A stretch of DNA of 64,000 bases from Halocaridina rubra (taxonomy: Eukaryota > Arthropoda > Malacostraca > Decapoda > Atyidae): assembly GCA_037179515.1 (NCBI GenBank), contig JAXCGZ010002349.1, positions 1 to 64,000 on the forward strand. The letters run 5' to 3'. The notes beneath the pieces are model-generated. The model worked only from the letters and a program-made list of their open reading frames with translations. It ran no database searches and was not told the origin of the DNA. Shown here piece by piece: positions 15,714 to 29,700 of this stretch (positions within the stretch are counted from its first letter, which is position 1; each line of letters begins with the position of its first letter). The translations under genes were made by a program, and so were the position numbers.

Positions 15714-18700
15714 TTTTTGCGGTTCTGCTTGGTCAGGACGTGCTCTATACCTACGGTCCGTCCTTTAGACAAGGGCCCATGCCAACACAAGGTTGGCATT
15801 AATCTCAAACAACAACACCAAGACGTGCTCTGCTACAAGCTGCATTTGTGTGGAAACAAACTGTGCTTCATGGGCTTGTAGGTGGGGACGGACTTCTTGT
15901 TGCTTCTAGATGATACTCTTTACACTCTGGACAGGCCCAACTAAACTCTTGGAACACCTACAGTTTAGCGGGCCATACCAATGTTCAAAACCTACCAATA
16001 GATGGCAGTAGGCCGTAACTAGAGAACTGGCAGATGATTACACAACAAAAATGGCGACAAAAGGCATACGAAACAATTTTTTACTATCCTAACTAAAAAT
16101 ACTTACCTAACCTCTTAGCCAGGGGGGCTTCGCCCCTCTGGAACCCCCCCCCCCCCATCACACAGGTTAGGGTCGAACACCTTACTTGAGCGGAGGGGTG
16201 AGGTCGTTGAGCGGCATGGCCCGCTAAACTGTAAACTACCCAAACTCTTGACCATCCTTGATGCGTTTGTTAATGGCTCTATAATCTGACCTAGAAATGT
16301 TCGTACCACATACGCGATGTTGTCAAAAGTCGCATAAAGACAAACTAAAATGCACTTTACCGCCAAAATGTACGGCGAAATACCCAACAGTACCCCCATT
16401 TTTCCACATCAAAACACATCGGCAAAACGAACAGGTCCGACCAGTAGTTAACATAATTTATGTGGAATATCACGTGATATACTAAAATGGAGTTTTTTTT
16501 ATAAACGGCTAATAATACTGTGGCGTTTTATTTCCAATTTATTGAACTTCTCTATTTTACGAAATGTCATTCTCTATTGTACGAAACCTTGTTTTGTTTA
16601 TATACGAAACGCTCTATGTACGAAACCTCGGTAATCTCGGAAAAAAACAATGCCTCTCAAATCTAGCAATAAAGTTTGGGATTATTTTCTTAATATGGAC
16701 TAAAGCACGTTTAAACTAGTAGGATCTCAGTTCATATCTGACATAGATCTTTATTTTTTTTTACTGTACCTTTTGCCAATGATGTTAAAAAGGGGTGTTC
16801 ATCTTACATATTTCCACGAACTGCATATTAAATCCCAAAGAGCGCCATTTGACTCGCAAGCCAAGATTTGGTCTCCATGGGCACTAAACATTTCTAATGT
16901 CTTATAAGACTGCTTTTTGATGGCCTGAGATGAAGTGCTAAATCTTCGTCAAAGTATTTACATTCATCCTAGAAAACCGGTAAACCAGAAGGGTTATTTG
17001 GTGTTAAGGTAAAGTTGCTTAATTTTACCATCCTCGAATGTGAGAATAGGCCCTGAGTCGATAAAGTTGAAAAACTAGTTTTTCTGATGGAAATGAGTAT
17101 CTTAAATCACAACAGCACCACCAACATTCAATGACATCTGTTCATAACTTAACCCTAATGTGGTGTATAAGAATGCAATAATACCCATGTATGATTCTCC
17201 AGTAAACAATTGAACAGCAATAATGCTGGATGACATCAAATTACCTGCAGGGTGATTTCTATTACCACTCTTTAGAAGGGAAGGAGGATGGTTAATCTAT
17301 ATGACCTTGAACTGTACCTGTAGAATTCCGTTCGTTACTGTCATCATTTTGGTGAGCCATAACTGAATTAGGATGCTCCTTTGTCAGAATTCTAGGTGAG
17401 TTGTGGTTGGATATTATAAATGCTAGTGTTGTGTGTCGTATGAGGGTGGGTAAATTCCTTTTTCATAAAGCCCAACCCTGCAGAAACTAGAAGCAAAACC
17501 AGTTTTACCTTTTACAAATGTGGATGATATAAAAATTCCCCAGAAGTTGGGAGTAAATGTTTTTTTACTCTAAATATGAATTTTACATTATCTGATAGTC
17601 TAGAGTTCAATTTTACACTTGATTCACTAGTTCACTCAAATAAACATACACATTATCATAAAAATATGCGGTAAGAAACTCATCAGTCAATAATGCTGCT
17701 GTTGCACACTAGCATTGGTTGTCAATGAGTGAACATGCGAGAGTATTGAAGTGATTTTCTGTCTTGAAGAAGCACTGATAACGTATAAAGTAGAGTAATA
17801 CCTCTAGGGGCCAAAGCATGAAAATCAAGGAGTTTATCATAAGATTGAACAAAGTTCAAACAATTTCTGTTATAAATTTTCCTATAAGCCCTAATTACTT
17901 ATATCCTCATCCAGTTTCTTTTTCTATGGCTTAGATGTTCATTTTCTTAGTTTGATGAGGGTGGGTGACATGTTGAGCTCCTTTTTTTCTTGGATGTTGA
18001 GTTAACTTATTTTCTAATCATCACTGACAGTATACCGTATTGTTCTGCAAATTCTCTACAGCCTTGTATGTGTGTTTATTCTTATTTATATGAGAAATTG
18101 CATTAGAATACTTCAACTTGTTTGTCAGTGTTGAAAATTGAATTTTCTGAATTATTTTCTATTAAGTGGCATGATAAATTCCAAATGTATTTTATATGAG
18201 CCAATTTTGATAATATAGTTTATGTATTTATCATGTTCATACTGTATTCCATGCATCGTCAAATAATGTGCAGTTTTGTAAACCAAAATAATGCACAGAG
18301 GGTCCCCGATTTACGACAGGGTTCTGTTCCTGGTAGCTGTCATATTCTGATTTTCATTGTAAGTCGAAACACACCTAAATTGAACATGGGTCCCCCGCTA
18401 GTTCTAAAACTTAATAATCTAATATATAGACACAATCTAAGTTCTTAATATAAAACAAAATAGTAAAAGTACGTTATACAGTATTCCTTACCTTTGCTGT
18501 TGTGGTTTGCTTGCCTCATCAGCCCCCTATCCAACTTATACTGTACATGTAAAATAATAATGTTGTATTCTCTGAAACTATACTTGCAAAAGATTTCGTT
18601 TGACAACGACATGAAAAGTGAAGACAAACTATATGACAATAGACCAGCATTAGTTTTTTTTTTTTTACAAAGCAAGAACAAAAACTTACAATTGAACTAT

Positions 18701-20611
18701 AGAAATAGACATGAAAGTGATTATACATTCGGTTTAACCCTTTGGATGCAAAAATTGGATATATCCACTCCACAGTCTTCATAGCAACCTGTTTTACACT
18801 TTTTACAAAGGACAATATGTCACAGATATTCATGATTTTTTCCACATATTTCATCAAATATATCTTTACTGAGCAAGTATCAAAGAAAAGTGGTGGATAT
18901 GAAAATCGTACCCAAAGGAGATACTGAAAAAGTATTCAAAAGTAGAAATGATTAGATTTATTTTTTGTTGGAGAATTAACATCATTACGGGAATGATCGT
19001 AAAACTTAATTATGCAGTTAAAGGATTAATGTATGGTGTACTGGTTACAATAAATTGAGTGCCAATGAACCCTTGCTCAAACAGCCATATATTTAGGACG
19101 AAGAATACCTAATAGGACAGTTACTATCTGAAAATCACAAAGGAGAAAAGAAAAGGAAATTTTACATACAGTTTGGAGTAAGAAAGAAACCAAGCGACCG
19201 CATAATAACACATATTAAAGAGAAGTGCTGTTGTAAAGGTATTACTGTTCAATCTGCACCTGATAAGTTCATATTTACGGCTATGTGTTTCGTGATGTTG
19301 TAAATAAATTCAATATAATGCCTTTAGATAACCAAATGTATAAATAAAGCCATTAACTTTTTATATACGATTACAATAATGCTGCTAGCTGTGTATTCGT
19401 TCGCCACGCTCACAAACTGTTTAGTGCGATAAGTTTGTATTTACCAGGCAAGTAATGTAGGTAGAAAAATTTATTTATTAATAATTTATGGGTCTCGTAA
19501 TGCAGGAACATCATAACTCGGGGACCATGTAACCCTGAGACTCCCTGTACTTTGTCATATTTGCTGCTGACCTAGGCCTAATCTTTACTTTATATATGCA
19601 CAAATACACAATAATGTCATATTATCCATCGTAAAGTTATTATTTTCCCTTCTTGAAAAAACTCCATCCTTGATTATGTTTCCAAATCACTATGTGCATA
19701 GGGTAATAAGCAAGACACTTGACATTGCTGTGCATAGGGTAATAAGCAAGACACTTGACATTGCATAGTACTGTAGTTTGTAAAAAAAAAAATTCCCTTG
19801 TCTTTATGATATACAGTATATTTTCTTAATTATTAATGTATTTTAACATTTACAACTAAGGTATTTATTGTATTATTGCTGTTATCTTTGCTGTTGATTT
19901 CTAGAGTGTATTATCTTTTTACAGTGGAAAGAAGAATTTCAACAAAGGCAAGGGGTCCATGGCAAACAAGGGCAGACTTTTTAAGGATGTTCAGAAAGAT
20001 TTGGGAATAATTACAAGGGTAAGTACTGGATTGTAAAGTTACATTTCTCATAATTATATTCTAATCTTGTAAATATTGCCTTGTGCTAATACTTTCGGTT
20101 GAGGTAACACAACCATACTGCATTGGGTATTAGTACTTTTTTCCTGCATCATGACAAGAACTTCTTAAATGATGTTTAGCTGTGTTTACCTTGCAAACAG
20201 TTACTTTTTATTATATGGGCTTGTTAACACATGCATATAACGTAAAACTTTTTCATTGGGACTGATATTTTCTGAATAGGTTTTCCAAAAATTTATTAAT
20301 TAATATTTCTTCCTCTGCAGAAGCATATGTCTCTGACAACTGATGCCCGAAATCGTATTATCCAGAAGCAGCGAGGTAAATTTAGGGATGCTCGCGATCG
20401 TTTGGCCCAACTTGCAAAGCAAGGAGATGCTCGGGACAAGTTAAACAGAATCAGGAAAAATCCAACTCAGATAAGAAAACTTAACCGTATGGTGCCCAAT
20501 AAAGTAAGTGAAAAACTTTTACTAATGGGCAAGATGCCAAGATATGTGAAGTAAAGAAGGGCTTCTTCATCAAAGGGGATGCTCTTTTTGCTTTAAAAAG
20601 GCAAAACTGAG

Positions 20612-20701
<90 letters not shown>

Positions 20702-20705
20702 CTCT

Positions 20706-20751
<46 letters not shown>

Positions 20752-23700
20752 TTAATTGAGAAAAAACATGAAACATATGAAATAGAAAGCTACAATTATT
20801 TAAATTCTTGTTAGTAATCGTCTTGTCTGTCCGTTCAGATATCAGATAAGAGCAGAAAACTCAGAAATTATTTGAAATTTCCCCACTGAATGGTTCTGCT
20901 GTTGACAGCGTAATGTCTGTGGAGATGCACTAAAGAGGATAAGCAATTTAGCATTCGAAATACAAAAACGTTTGATATGCTGCAGTTTTTCAACCGTCCC
21001 ATCATAGTCTTGTTATTGTTGCAATTGTTTTATCCCATAACTTGTGAAGGAGCACGGTTCTCTAGAATCAAATGTTTGAGCTAGTTTTCTGTATCTGAGT
21101 GCTTATTTGTAGTACAGTACTTAATTTGGAGTTCCTCAAGAATAGTTGGTAGAGCATTGACTGGCCAAAGTTAAAGGGAATTGGCAGAGATCTTTTGCCT
21201 TCGCTTTCAGAGCAAGCAGAAATAACCTATTTAAGGTGTAGCTTTGTCTTTTTTTAGACAGCAATTTTCTGTTCTTATTTATTTATTTATTTATTTTTTT
21301 GGTATCATAGAGTGCTTTATTATAGTTCTTTCGGATCTCAGTTAGTATACAGACATTTTGTGACCACCTCAAAATATTCATTTCACCTAGTTGAAATACA
21401 AGGGGGTTCTCAATTTATGTCAGAGTTCCGTTCCTGAAATGTGATGTAACTGAATTTCACTGTTAGTCGGAACACACCTAAATAAGCACCTGTGCTAATG
21501 CAGTTATAAAGTTTCACCCTCTTCCATGCATTTCATTATCTGTGATTTCCCTTTCATGGTGATGGCTCTCCTTTTCTTTGAAGCAATGCCATCAGAAGAA
21601 TATGCTTTATGCTTGGAAAACATATTACAGGCCACAAATTATAAAGAAAGAAGCAAAATAATATATGGCAGATGTGTTGTAACCACAAAACATCGTAACT
21701 CAAGGACAGTGTAAACCAAGAACCCCCTGTATATGATAATAGCCTCATGTCTTTTGTTGACATTAATCTATATCCTCTCAAGTGAATTTGGCATGGTCCA
21801 TGGTGATCAAGGTGTGCCTAGAGGAAATGTACAGACTTTGTACCTTACCTATGATGAACTTGCCTTATTATACTTACAAGGACACGTTGCTTTCGAGTTC
21901 TATCTTGGTTTAGCATCCCAGGTAGAATAAATTTGAACCTAATCTTTGATGGGCTCAACCAGTTAAGAAATTTCTATATGATATCAGATGGGTTTGTCTT
22001 GTTATACTTGAATATAATCCTTATTGAATTCAACATTAAAGGAGAAAATATATTTTTTACCCATTCCCTACAAGCTGTCAACAAAATTAATTACACTTCA
22101 GTGGAGTGGGGGATGTTTGCCATGCCTCAGTGAAAAAATTTTGTACTGTCCCCACTTGACATCTAACTGGCTACTGACTCCTTTAAATATCTCTCAGGTG
22201 CTTAAAGCATTGACTATGTTTGGTATCATGTCTCCAGATGCCATATTTCGATTTCATCTTCACTTCCACTTCAAGGAATGGTGTACTATAGAAATTACTA
22301 CGATGACAAAAATGTCATTCTCGCCACTTACTCCCTGAACAAGTCTCCACATATGTCAATCTTGTATGTATAAGGTTACATACTGTATATATGTTTTGTG
22401 CTAATTTATCGGCAACGTTGCTCATGATTGGCATCTCACAGTCACTTTAGACATTTTCGTATACTCCAGATAGTAAATTTTACTAAAATGTTGAAGCACA
22501 AAGTTTAACATGACTGGTAGTCATAATACCAACAATTTTCTGAATGGTGTAACTTGTGCTGATCAGAGATTGAAACTAATTCCATTCCATGATGATTTGT
22601 ATTTTGGCCGCACATCCATTGCATGTGTTACCATTGTTAGAATCGTCAGTTGGCTAACGCAGCTAAATGTTGGTTGTTTACCCTGTAGCATCATCTCCAA
22701 GACTGACAAAAGAGATTGTAATAATTGTTCTCTTAGAGAATGTATTTGCTTGGTTTGTAAATGTTCATTCCACATTATAAAGTATCTCGAGATTCTTTTA
22801 AAACCATCACTTACTAAAGCATTGTCTTCAAGAATGGCGAAAGTGGAATATAGTTATGCCTCAGAAAATTATATTGGCTGGGCTTCACATATAAAGTTTG
22901 CAGCTTGTATGCTTGTTGATTGGATACCATGTCTCTTAAGGAGTTTTTCCAGTATCAATCATTGTAATTTAAAGATTGAAGGATATTCACTTTCTGGCAC
23001 AAGACAAAAAGCACGATAGCAAACTTTATAATCATGTATGTTGAAATGTTTGTGCTGAATTTTTGGCTTGAGCTAACACCGCAATTACTCATGTTGGTTG
23101 AGACCTCAGTAACGACTTGAATCAAGATAAAATGGAGCCATCTTGCCTCTGGTGTTCTGCATTATCATAACTAAATGGCTGTATGAGGTAATCCTGACAA
23201 TATCGCTGTTCCAAGGGTCTGGTTAGAGATCATTCCCTTTGAAGTTTAGTTACCAGTATGGTACACTTCATGAGTTCATAGTCCAGGTTCTTGGCTGTTA
23301 TGAACTTTACTGTCCCTCTGAGTAGATTATTTGGAAATACACAGAGAGAGCACTTGAGCTTTGTATATGATGAACTTGAATGGAGTATTACTTAAATGTT
23401 AGCATACTTTTCTTTCAACCAAGCTCCAGATATTAATGACAATGCTTACTAGAGGGTGAGAATCCCTTTTCACGTTTCACAAGCCAACTACATTGATGCA
23501 GAGTGTAGTAAGATTTAGAATTCTCTTTTGAATGAATTTTTCTTTACAATCATTTGTCAACTATATTGCAAATACTGCTCTGCTGTGACATCATGTGTTG
23601 AGCATCACTTGTAAATCTAGTTACAGGTAATGCTGTGGTATGAGGGTACAGGCACACTTTGCCTTATTTGATCAGAAAAATCAAAGGCAGTCAAAGAAAG

Positions 23701-26700
23701 CTGGCTTTATATCAGACGTGGAGTAACACATTCTACAAGCAACGTGCTGCTCATAGTAATAGATATTGCACTACAAGTAATGATTCTCAAAGAGTAAAAA
23801 CTTATAAAGGCATATTTTCTACTTATTTTATTTGTAATTGTACCTATGAGTCAATGTAAGCCTGTTATGAATTAAGATTTTTCTTAATTGATTTTCTCAA
23901 GCATTAAAAGCAGATTATGGCAAATATAATGTCAATTTCATACTGGTGTAGCTCATAGAAATCCCAGTTCTCATTGGAATTGGGGCTACCTAAAGCCAGT
24001 AGCTCTGCTTGCATATTTTATTTAAAATATCTTAATGCTGCTTTATTATCAGAATGAGATTTACCTGCACTCAATATATTGGAGGAATTTGGATCTTTAA
24101 GCAACAGTGTTGCTGCCTCTCAGTTTCAATTTGATGATTCCGGCTTCTTTTGTGTCCGTTAAGGTAATTTGGATTTTTGCTCCGATCCTCGGATATTTTG
24201 GCGAATATTCAGTTTTTCTCATGGAATATTGTCACGTTAACAATTTGGAAAATGTTGGCAAGTTCCTACCAGGTTTAGTACGAGTAACTCCACAGATATT
24301 GTCGCTCCGTCTTCAAACAGAATCTGAATGTGGTGTTTGCATTTAGTGAAAGTTGAAAATTTAAAAGTGATTCAATATATTAATATAGGTTGTCAGTGCT
24401 GCCATACTTAGAGTATTGGCATGTACACATTGAATATCCAGTCTTAGAGTCTGGTATAATTTTACCAAAATACTGAATTACGTTAACAGAATGACTTACA
24501 TTATTGTACTCTGTGCGTAAGCAAGTAAAGCTAACCCACATAACTTTTTGTGTATCTTATTTTTTTTATATATAGGCTATTGTGCAACAGAAGCCTGCTG
24601 TGGTGAAGAAGCAAATTATTAATGTACCCAAACAGACATGTAAGTTCATTAGAAGCCATCCTTTATTTGCATTATGAATGTCGTTAGACAATGCTCAGGT
24701 AAATTATTTTAGCGTAAATGGGACCCCCATTTTTGTCATAAACCAAAATGGCCTTAAGATTTTTAAGTCAAACTGAGTAATATATCACAAGGAGTGGACG
24801 AGTTGATGTAGAGGTAAATCACCGAGTGAAAGAAGCAAGTAAATATCTAGGTGGGTTGAAAAGTGTAATGAGAAATAGATATTTGGGAATGAATTCAAAG
24901 AGAAGGATATATGAAGGTGTGATTGTGCCGACAGCATTGTATGGAGCAGAGACTTTGAATGCAAGAGAGGATGAAAGGAAGATGTTGAATGTAATGGAGA
25001 TGAGGTGTTTGAGAGGTATGATTGGTGTATCTAGAATAGATAGAGTAAGAAATGAGAATGTCAGGCAAAGAACGGATTTTGGAATGAAGCTGTCGGATAG
25101 GTTAGATCAGTGTGTTGAGATGGTTTGGACACATATTTGTAAGTGGTATTAGCAACACTTCTGTACCAGCAACTGCAAGAATGTATCGTGTCATACAAGG
25201 TGGTATGCATATCAAAATTTTTATATGTGCCTCATCCATTTATCATTCTTTAACTTCAATATAAAGTATAGCCTTAAAGGTATTACATGTATATTGCTAA
25301 CTGACTTGCTCGTCATGTGAGGCATTTATGTATCTCATTTTTTAGGTCATGTACACAAGCTAGTCGTTCCATTGGCAACATTATTTTCTTCCTAGAGTTA
25401 AGACTATATGCTATTGATGAATATAATGTTTAGTTATGATATTTTATATATACTTTCAAGCAGTTGCTGGAGAAAGGAAGGTATTTTTATTCATTAGATT
25501 CTGTTTTACGATTGAGGATACTGACATATTTAAGGTTTCAAAGAAGTCAAAATAGTTCATCCTTGGTTTGAAAATTTTATCAGGAACTGCCTATATCACG
25601 AAGCTGGAAATTTTAAAATTGAACGAATTAATATATATATATTTTTTATTAATGTTTTGGTCTAAATATCCTGGACTTTATATGAAAAACCTTCAAATTG
25701 GTGAATTTGTGCTTTTTTAAGTTCGGTTTTGAAAACTTTTCCTCAAGAAGTGTCAACAGAAAATATGTATTGTGGATAGAAAAGGTGTTTAGTGATGAAA
25801 TTTCCTTGTATGATATTCTTCTGGAAAAAGCATTGAATATTTATCATTGAAATACAATTTAGTAGCAGCCTGCTTTATAAAGTGGTCTAGACATCAAAGG
25901 AGAGTGTATGACATACTGCAATTAAAGAAATAGAATATATTCCTTTGTGTAGTTATAGTGGTCCTGAGATACAAACAGTCGGAAGTACCCATGCACTGTC
26001 GGAGCTCATTAGCCGACTTTCATATTAGGCAAAGTGCCTGCAACTGTTGAATTGCTTGTATTACCATACTATTGTCTTTTTGGAACATTGAATTGTTTAA
26101 ATGAAAAACAGTGAAGAAGTTAGTGCAGTACTCTGATGTTGAAAATATGATTTCAGCCATGAATTGCAATTCATTACTTGAACACTTGGGAGTGAATTAT
26201 GCTCTCTTCCCTGAAGACTATAATTGACCAGGTCTTTATGTCGATACTTCATGACATTGCTGAATATGCATAATATATAGCAATGATGTTACTCTATAAG
26301 TTACCTCTTCACTTAAGTTAAAAAAAGGAAAATAATGCGCCTTAGACTTGCATTACCTTAACTGCTTGGATTAAGATAGAAACATATTGCCAGATACATT
26401 ATTTGTCTTGAAAGATATTGGCTAATTGTCACATAAAGGCATTATAATCTACTGCATAAGCATGAATAGTGTGACTGAAATAAACAAAAATGCAAACTAA
26501 AGAATTTCATCTCTGCTGTCAACAGTATTGGAATGGATCTCTATTTGGAACAGAAGAATATGATGGTAATTTCCCAGAATGCTGGATAACGGGAATTTGT
26601 TCTATAATTTTGGTCTGCTTAACTTGGTTACTGTTGTAATGGATCCTTTAGGCACTCCTAAAATATGATTACAGGATCCTGTTTATTGATACTGCAGTAT

Positions 26701-29700
26701 TGCCCACTACTGTATATTGTTTTATGAAAATGAAGATATGTCGAATCTTTATGGAGTTTTAAAGTGGAGCTTGGACTAAAATAAGTTTTGATGTTAATTG
26801 CATTGTGTAACAATACAATGATCTTGATTTGGCTTAGAAATTTGTAACCGTTTATGCCTATATAGTATTTTAAGCTTATACCATGGAGACAACTTTGTTG
26901 GGAGCTATTCGTCATATTTGCAGAAACACTCAGTCAATAACTACTGCATAGGATAAATTTGAACTTCTACCAAAATTTTTATTGGAAATAGAGACTTTCA
27001 AACAGTACAACATTGTATATGTTATTCATATCTTGGGCATAGCTATTGCTATTATAAATACTCTAGTTGAGGCAGTTCCATGATGCTGCTTGATACAAAG
27101 TTATCAACTTCCACATAGCAACAGATATGAAAGAGAAGAGCCCGGATACCAACATGACAGGCGACAGAAGCAGGTGGAGACTGCCCATCAAACTCTGTGA
27201 CCCTGTTTAAAGATGACATAGAAGAAGAAACCTTAAACACTGGTATGGGTCTCTTTGACACCTCCAGTGTAGATGAGTCATTGTCTGCCTAGATGCTCAA
27301 GTAGTGGATTTTAACCATTATTAGTTTGGTGTGCTGTTAGCAAATCTTACATTTATTAATATTGCACAGTGCAATAGGATGTTTACAAAAGCTTGGAGAT
27401 GAATATTCTTAATCAAGTTTAACTTCAATTCTTTAAGCACCGTGTATATATAATAGGACTACCTCTAGTCTACCCCAAGAATCTGAATACAAAGTTGGTG
27501 TAATAGAGGATATTGCTTTCTCAGGAGAGATCTTTGATAACACTATTATAGTGTTTATTTGGAGCAGTTTGCTTTGAGAAAACGAGTGGTTGTTTTGATG
27601 TCAGACACTTAAAATGGGCTTTATCTCTTGGCAGTTTTGAACGCTTTGATAGAAAGTGTATCTTTTTCTGGTGAAAATGTGAAAAGGGCCACTCAAGGAT
27701 AAAATTCCAAATATACTGCCTGAAATCATCGAAGGCAACTATGCAGGAAATTGTATTAAGAGTTATCTGTATGATGCCATTCGGTTTAATGTCAACGTTA
27801 ATATTGGCTGCAACTTGTATCGTTTATACATCTTTAATAGAATTAATGTCTATATTGATGAATGCTTTTAAGGGATATCTCAAGAAAAGACCTCATCTGA
27901 TACACTTCCTAAAGCTTTTAAAAGTGACTAAGCAGGAATGTGTGTGCACATGATCATCTGCATTACTATCGGAATTATCAGACGCTAATGATAATCATGA
28001 AATCTTCTTTTTGCCCTATAAGCATTCCCAATATTCAGGGGTATTTTGTGTCTGTATAGTACCCCGGTGTATGGATGTTTGCATAACCCCAAAAAGCAGT
28101 GTACACGCACTGCACAGGGTGTAATTTTGTCACAACGACAAGGCATTATATTGGTGCTTAAGCTGAGATTGCCTTCTTTAATATTGTCATTCACATATTT
28201 TTCACTCTTTTTGAGACTGAAACTGATTTTTGAAGATATGCAAGGTTATATAGATATATGACCTGCCAAAATTGATGCCCACCATTTTCAGCCTACTTAT
28301 TCCATGTGTCGGATTAGTCATCATATTCATGTAGGATTTCCTGTCCATTGGATCTTCGTTGAATTTTTTGTTAGAATCTAATATCAGATGAATTCAGTTT
28401 TTATGGAGGCTGAACTGAAGTTTTTTAATATCATTAAACTTTGTATCTGAAAAAGGAATGTAACAAAAAACATGCAGACTAACTGATCGCGTTTTCAAGC
28501 GTGTCTCAACCCTTCGAGCAATTCTTGCATCCAGTTCCGTACCATGTCAACTGCTTCATATTTTGTTACAGTGTTAAAAGAGCTGCATCAATGCAATATA
28601 CCACAAGTTTAGAAAATTATAACTCTTTTGCCATAGTGGTCTTGTGTTTTGGATCTTATGAAGAAAAGGCTTTACATGTGTTTTCTTGAAAATTTCGTAT
28701 GGTGATAATTATCTGTGCTTGGTAAACCGTGAAAAGTGCTTGAAACTTGGCTGTCATAGCCCACAGAGTGATTTATTATGAAACTACTAGATTGTATGTA
28801 CGATATTTTCAAACCTACTTGTGGCTATTTTGTTATTATATAAAATTGAAACATATCTATCGAAGCTAAGGTACAATGAAAGTAGTGTCTGAATAGTATT
28901 GTATAGTCACTTTTTTTTTTTTTTTTTTTGAGTATTTTCTGCTATTATGAATTTTCATATAATTTGGTAATCTTCCTTTTTTTATTACTTACCGTTAATA
29001 TTTAATATTGTCTTAAGTTGCTGATCCAAACGATGAGACAGTGCCCTATGAAGAGTGTTTTTAACATAGCATTTATAGTTTTTTGTATATAGTTTCTACA
29101 TCACAGTCTAGTAGAAATTTTTATTATTGAGGGTACTGCTCGTAAGATTGTTATACATAGAACCCATACCCTATACTGTTTGGATGCTGTACCTTTACCC
29201 TTTATTGTTAGAACACTTCTTTACCAACAGGTTAAGAAACTGAAGTAAAATTCTGAATTGTTGGTAGTTACGTTAAATATACTTAGTTTAACAGTTAGGT
29301 TGTAAAGATCTTGAAAGTACATACTAGCTTGTCATATTCAGTAATACTTGCCTTTACTTTCTGAAGTGTATTTCAAGCATTTGAATTTTTACAAATATCT
29401 TAGTTACTGTACATTATTACCATTGAAATCTTTATGAATTTGTGTAATTGGTCCTATGATTTATTTTTTTAAACTGATCTTGCATATTTGAATACATACT
29501 GGCTTTTGTTAGTCAGAACTCTACAGTTTTGATTGTAGAGTAAAGAAGAATAGAATTGTAATTAATTTAATATTTATTATAACAGGATAAGGGCAGATTT
29601 ATGAAAACACATAGTTTTACATTGCATTATTTATTAATTTCAGTGAAAACTGGACAGACCCGCATGAAAGGCAATGACCTTGTGCGCACTGTCGCTGGAG

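Larger units (their letters stand above)
15270..16642. mobile_element. DNA transposon with repeat-rich inverted ends, intron 1 of POLDIP3
   Basis: The left 85 bases hold four spaced GTTTCGTA/GTTTCGTT motifs (CGAGGTTTCGTTCATAGG ... CGAGGTTTCGTACAGAG). The right end (16550-16642) holds the same set inverted (CTCTATGTACGAAACCTCGG). The inverted repeats are about 80% alike over 80 bases. Superfamily unassigned; no transposase seen. It carries a (TA)n tract and the nested 271-bp MITE. Confidence 0.65.

Noticed and set aside
22510..23019. 169-codon plus-strand frame in POLDIP3 intron 3
   Set aside because: No recognisable domain, intron-like composition, inside a spliced gene; probably chance.
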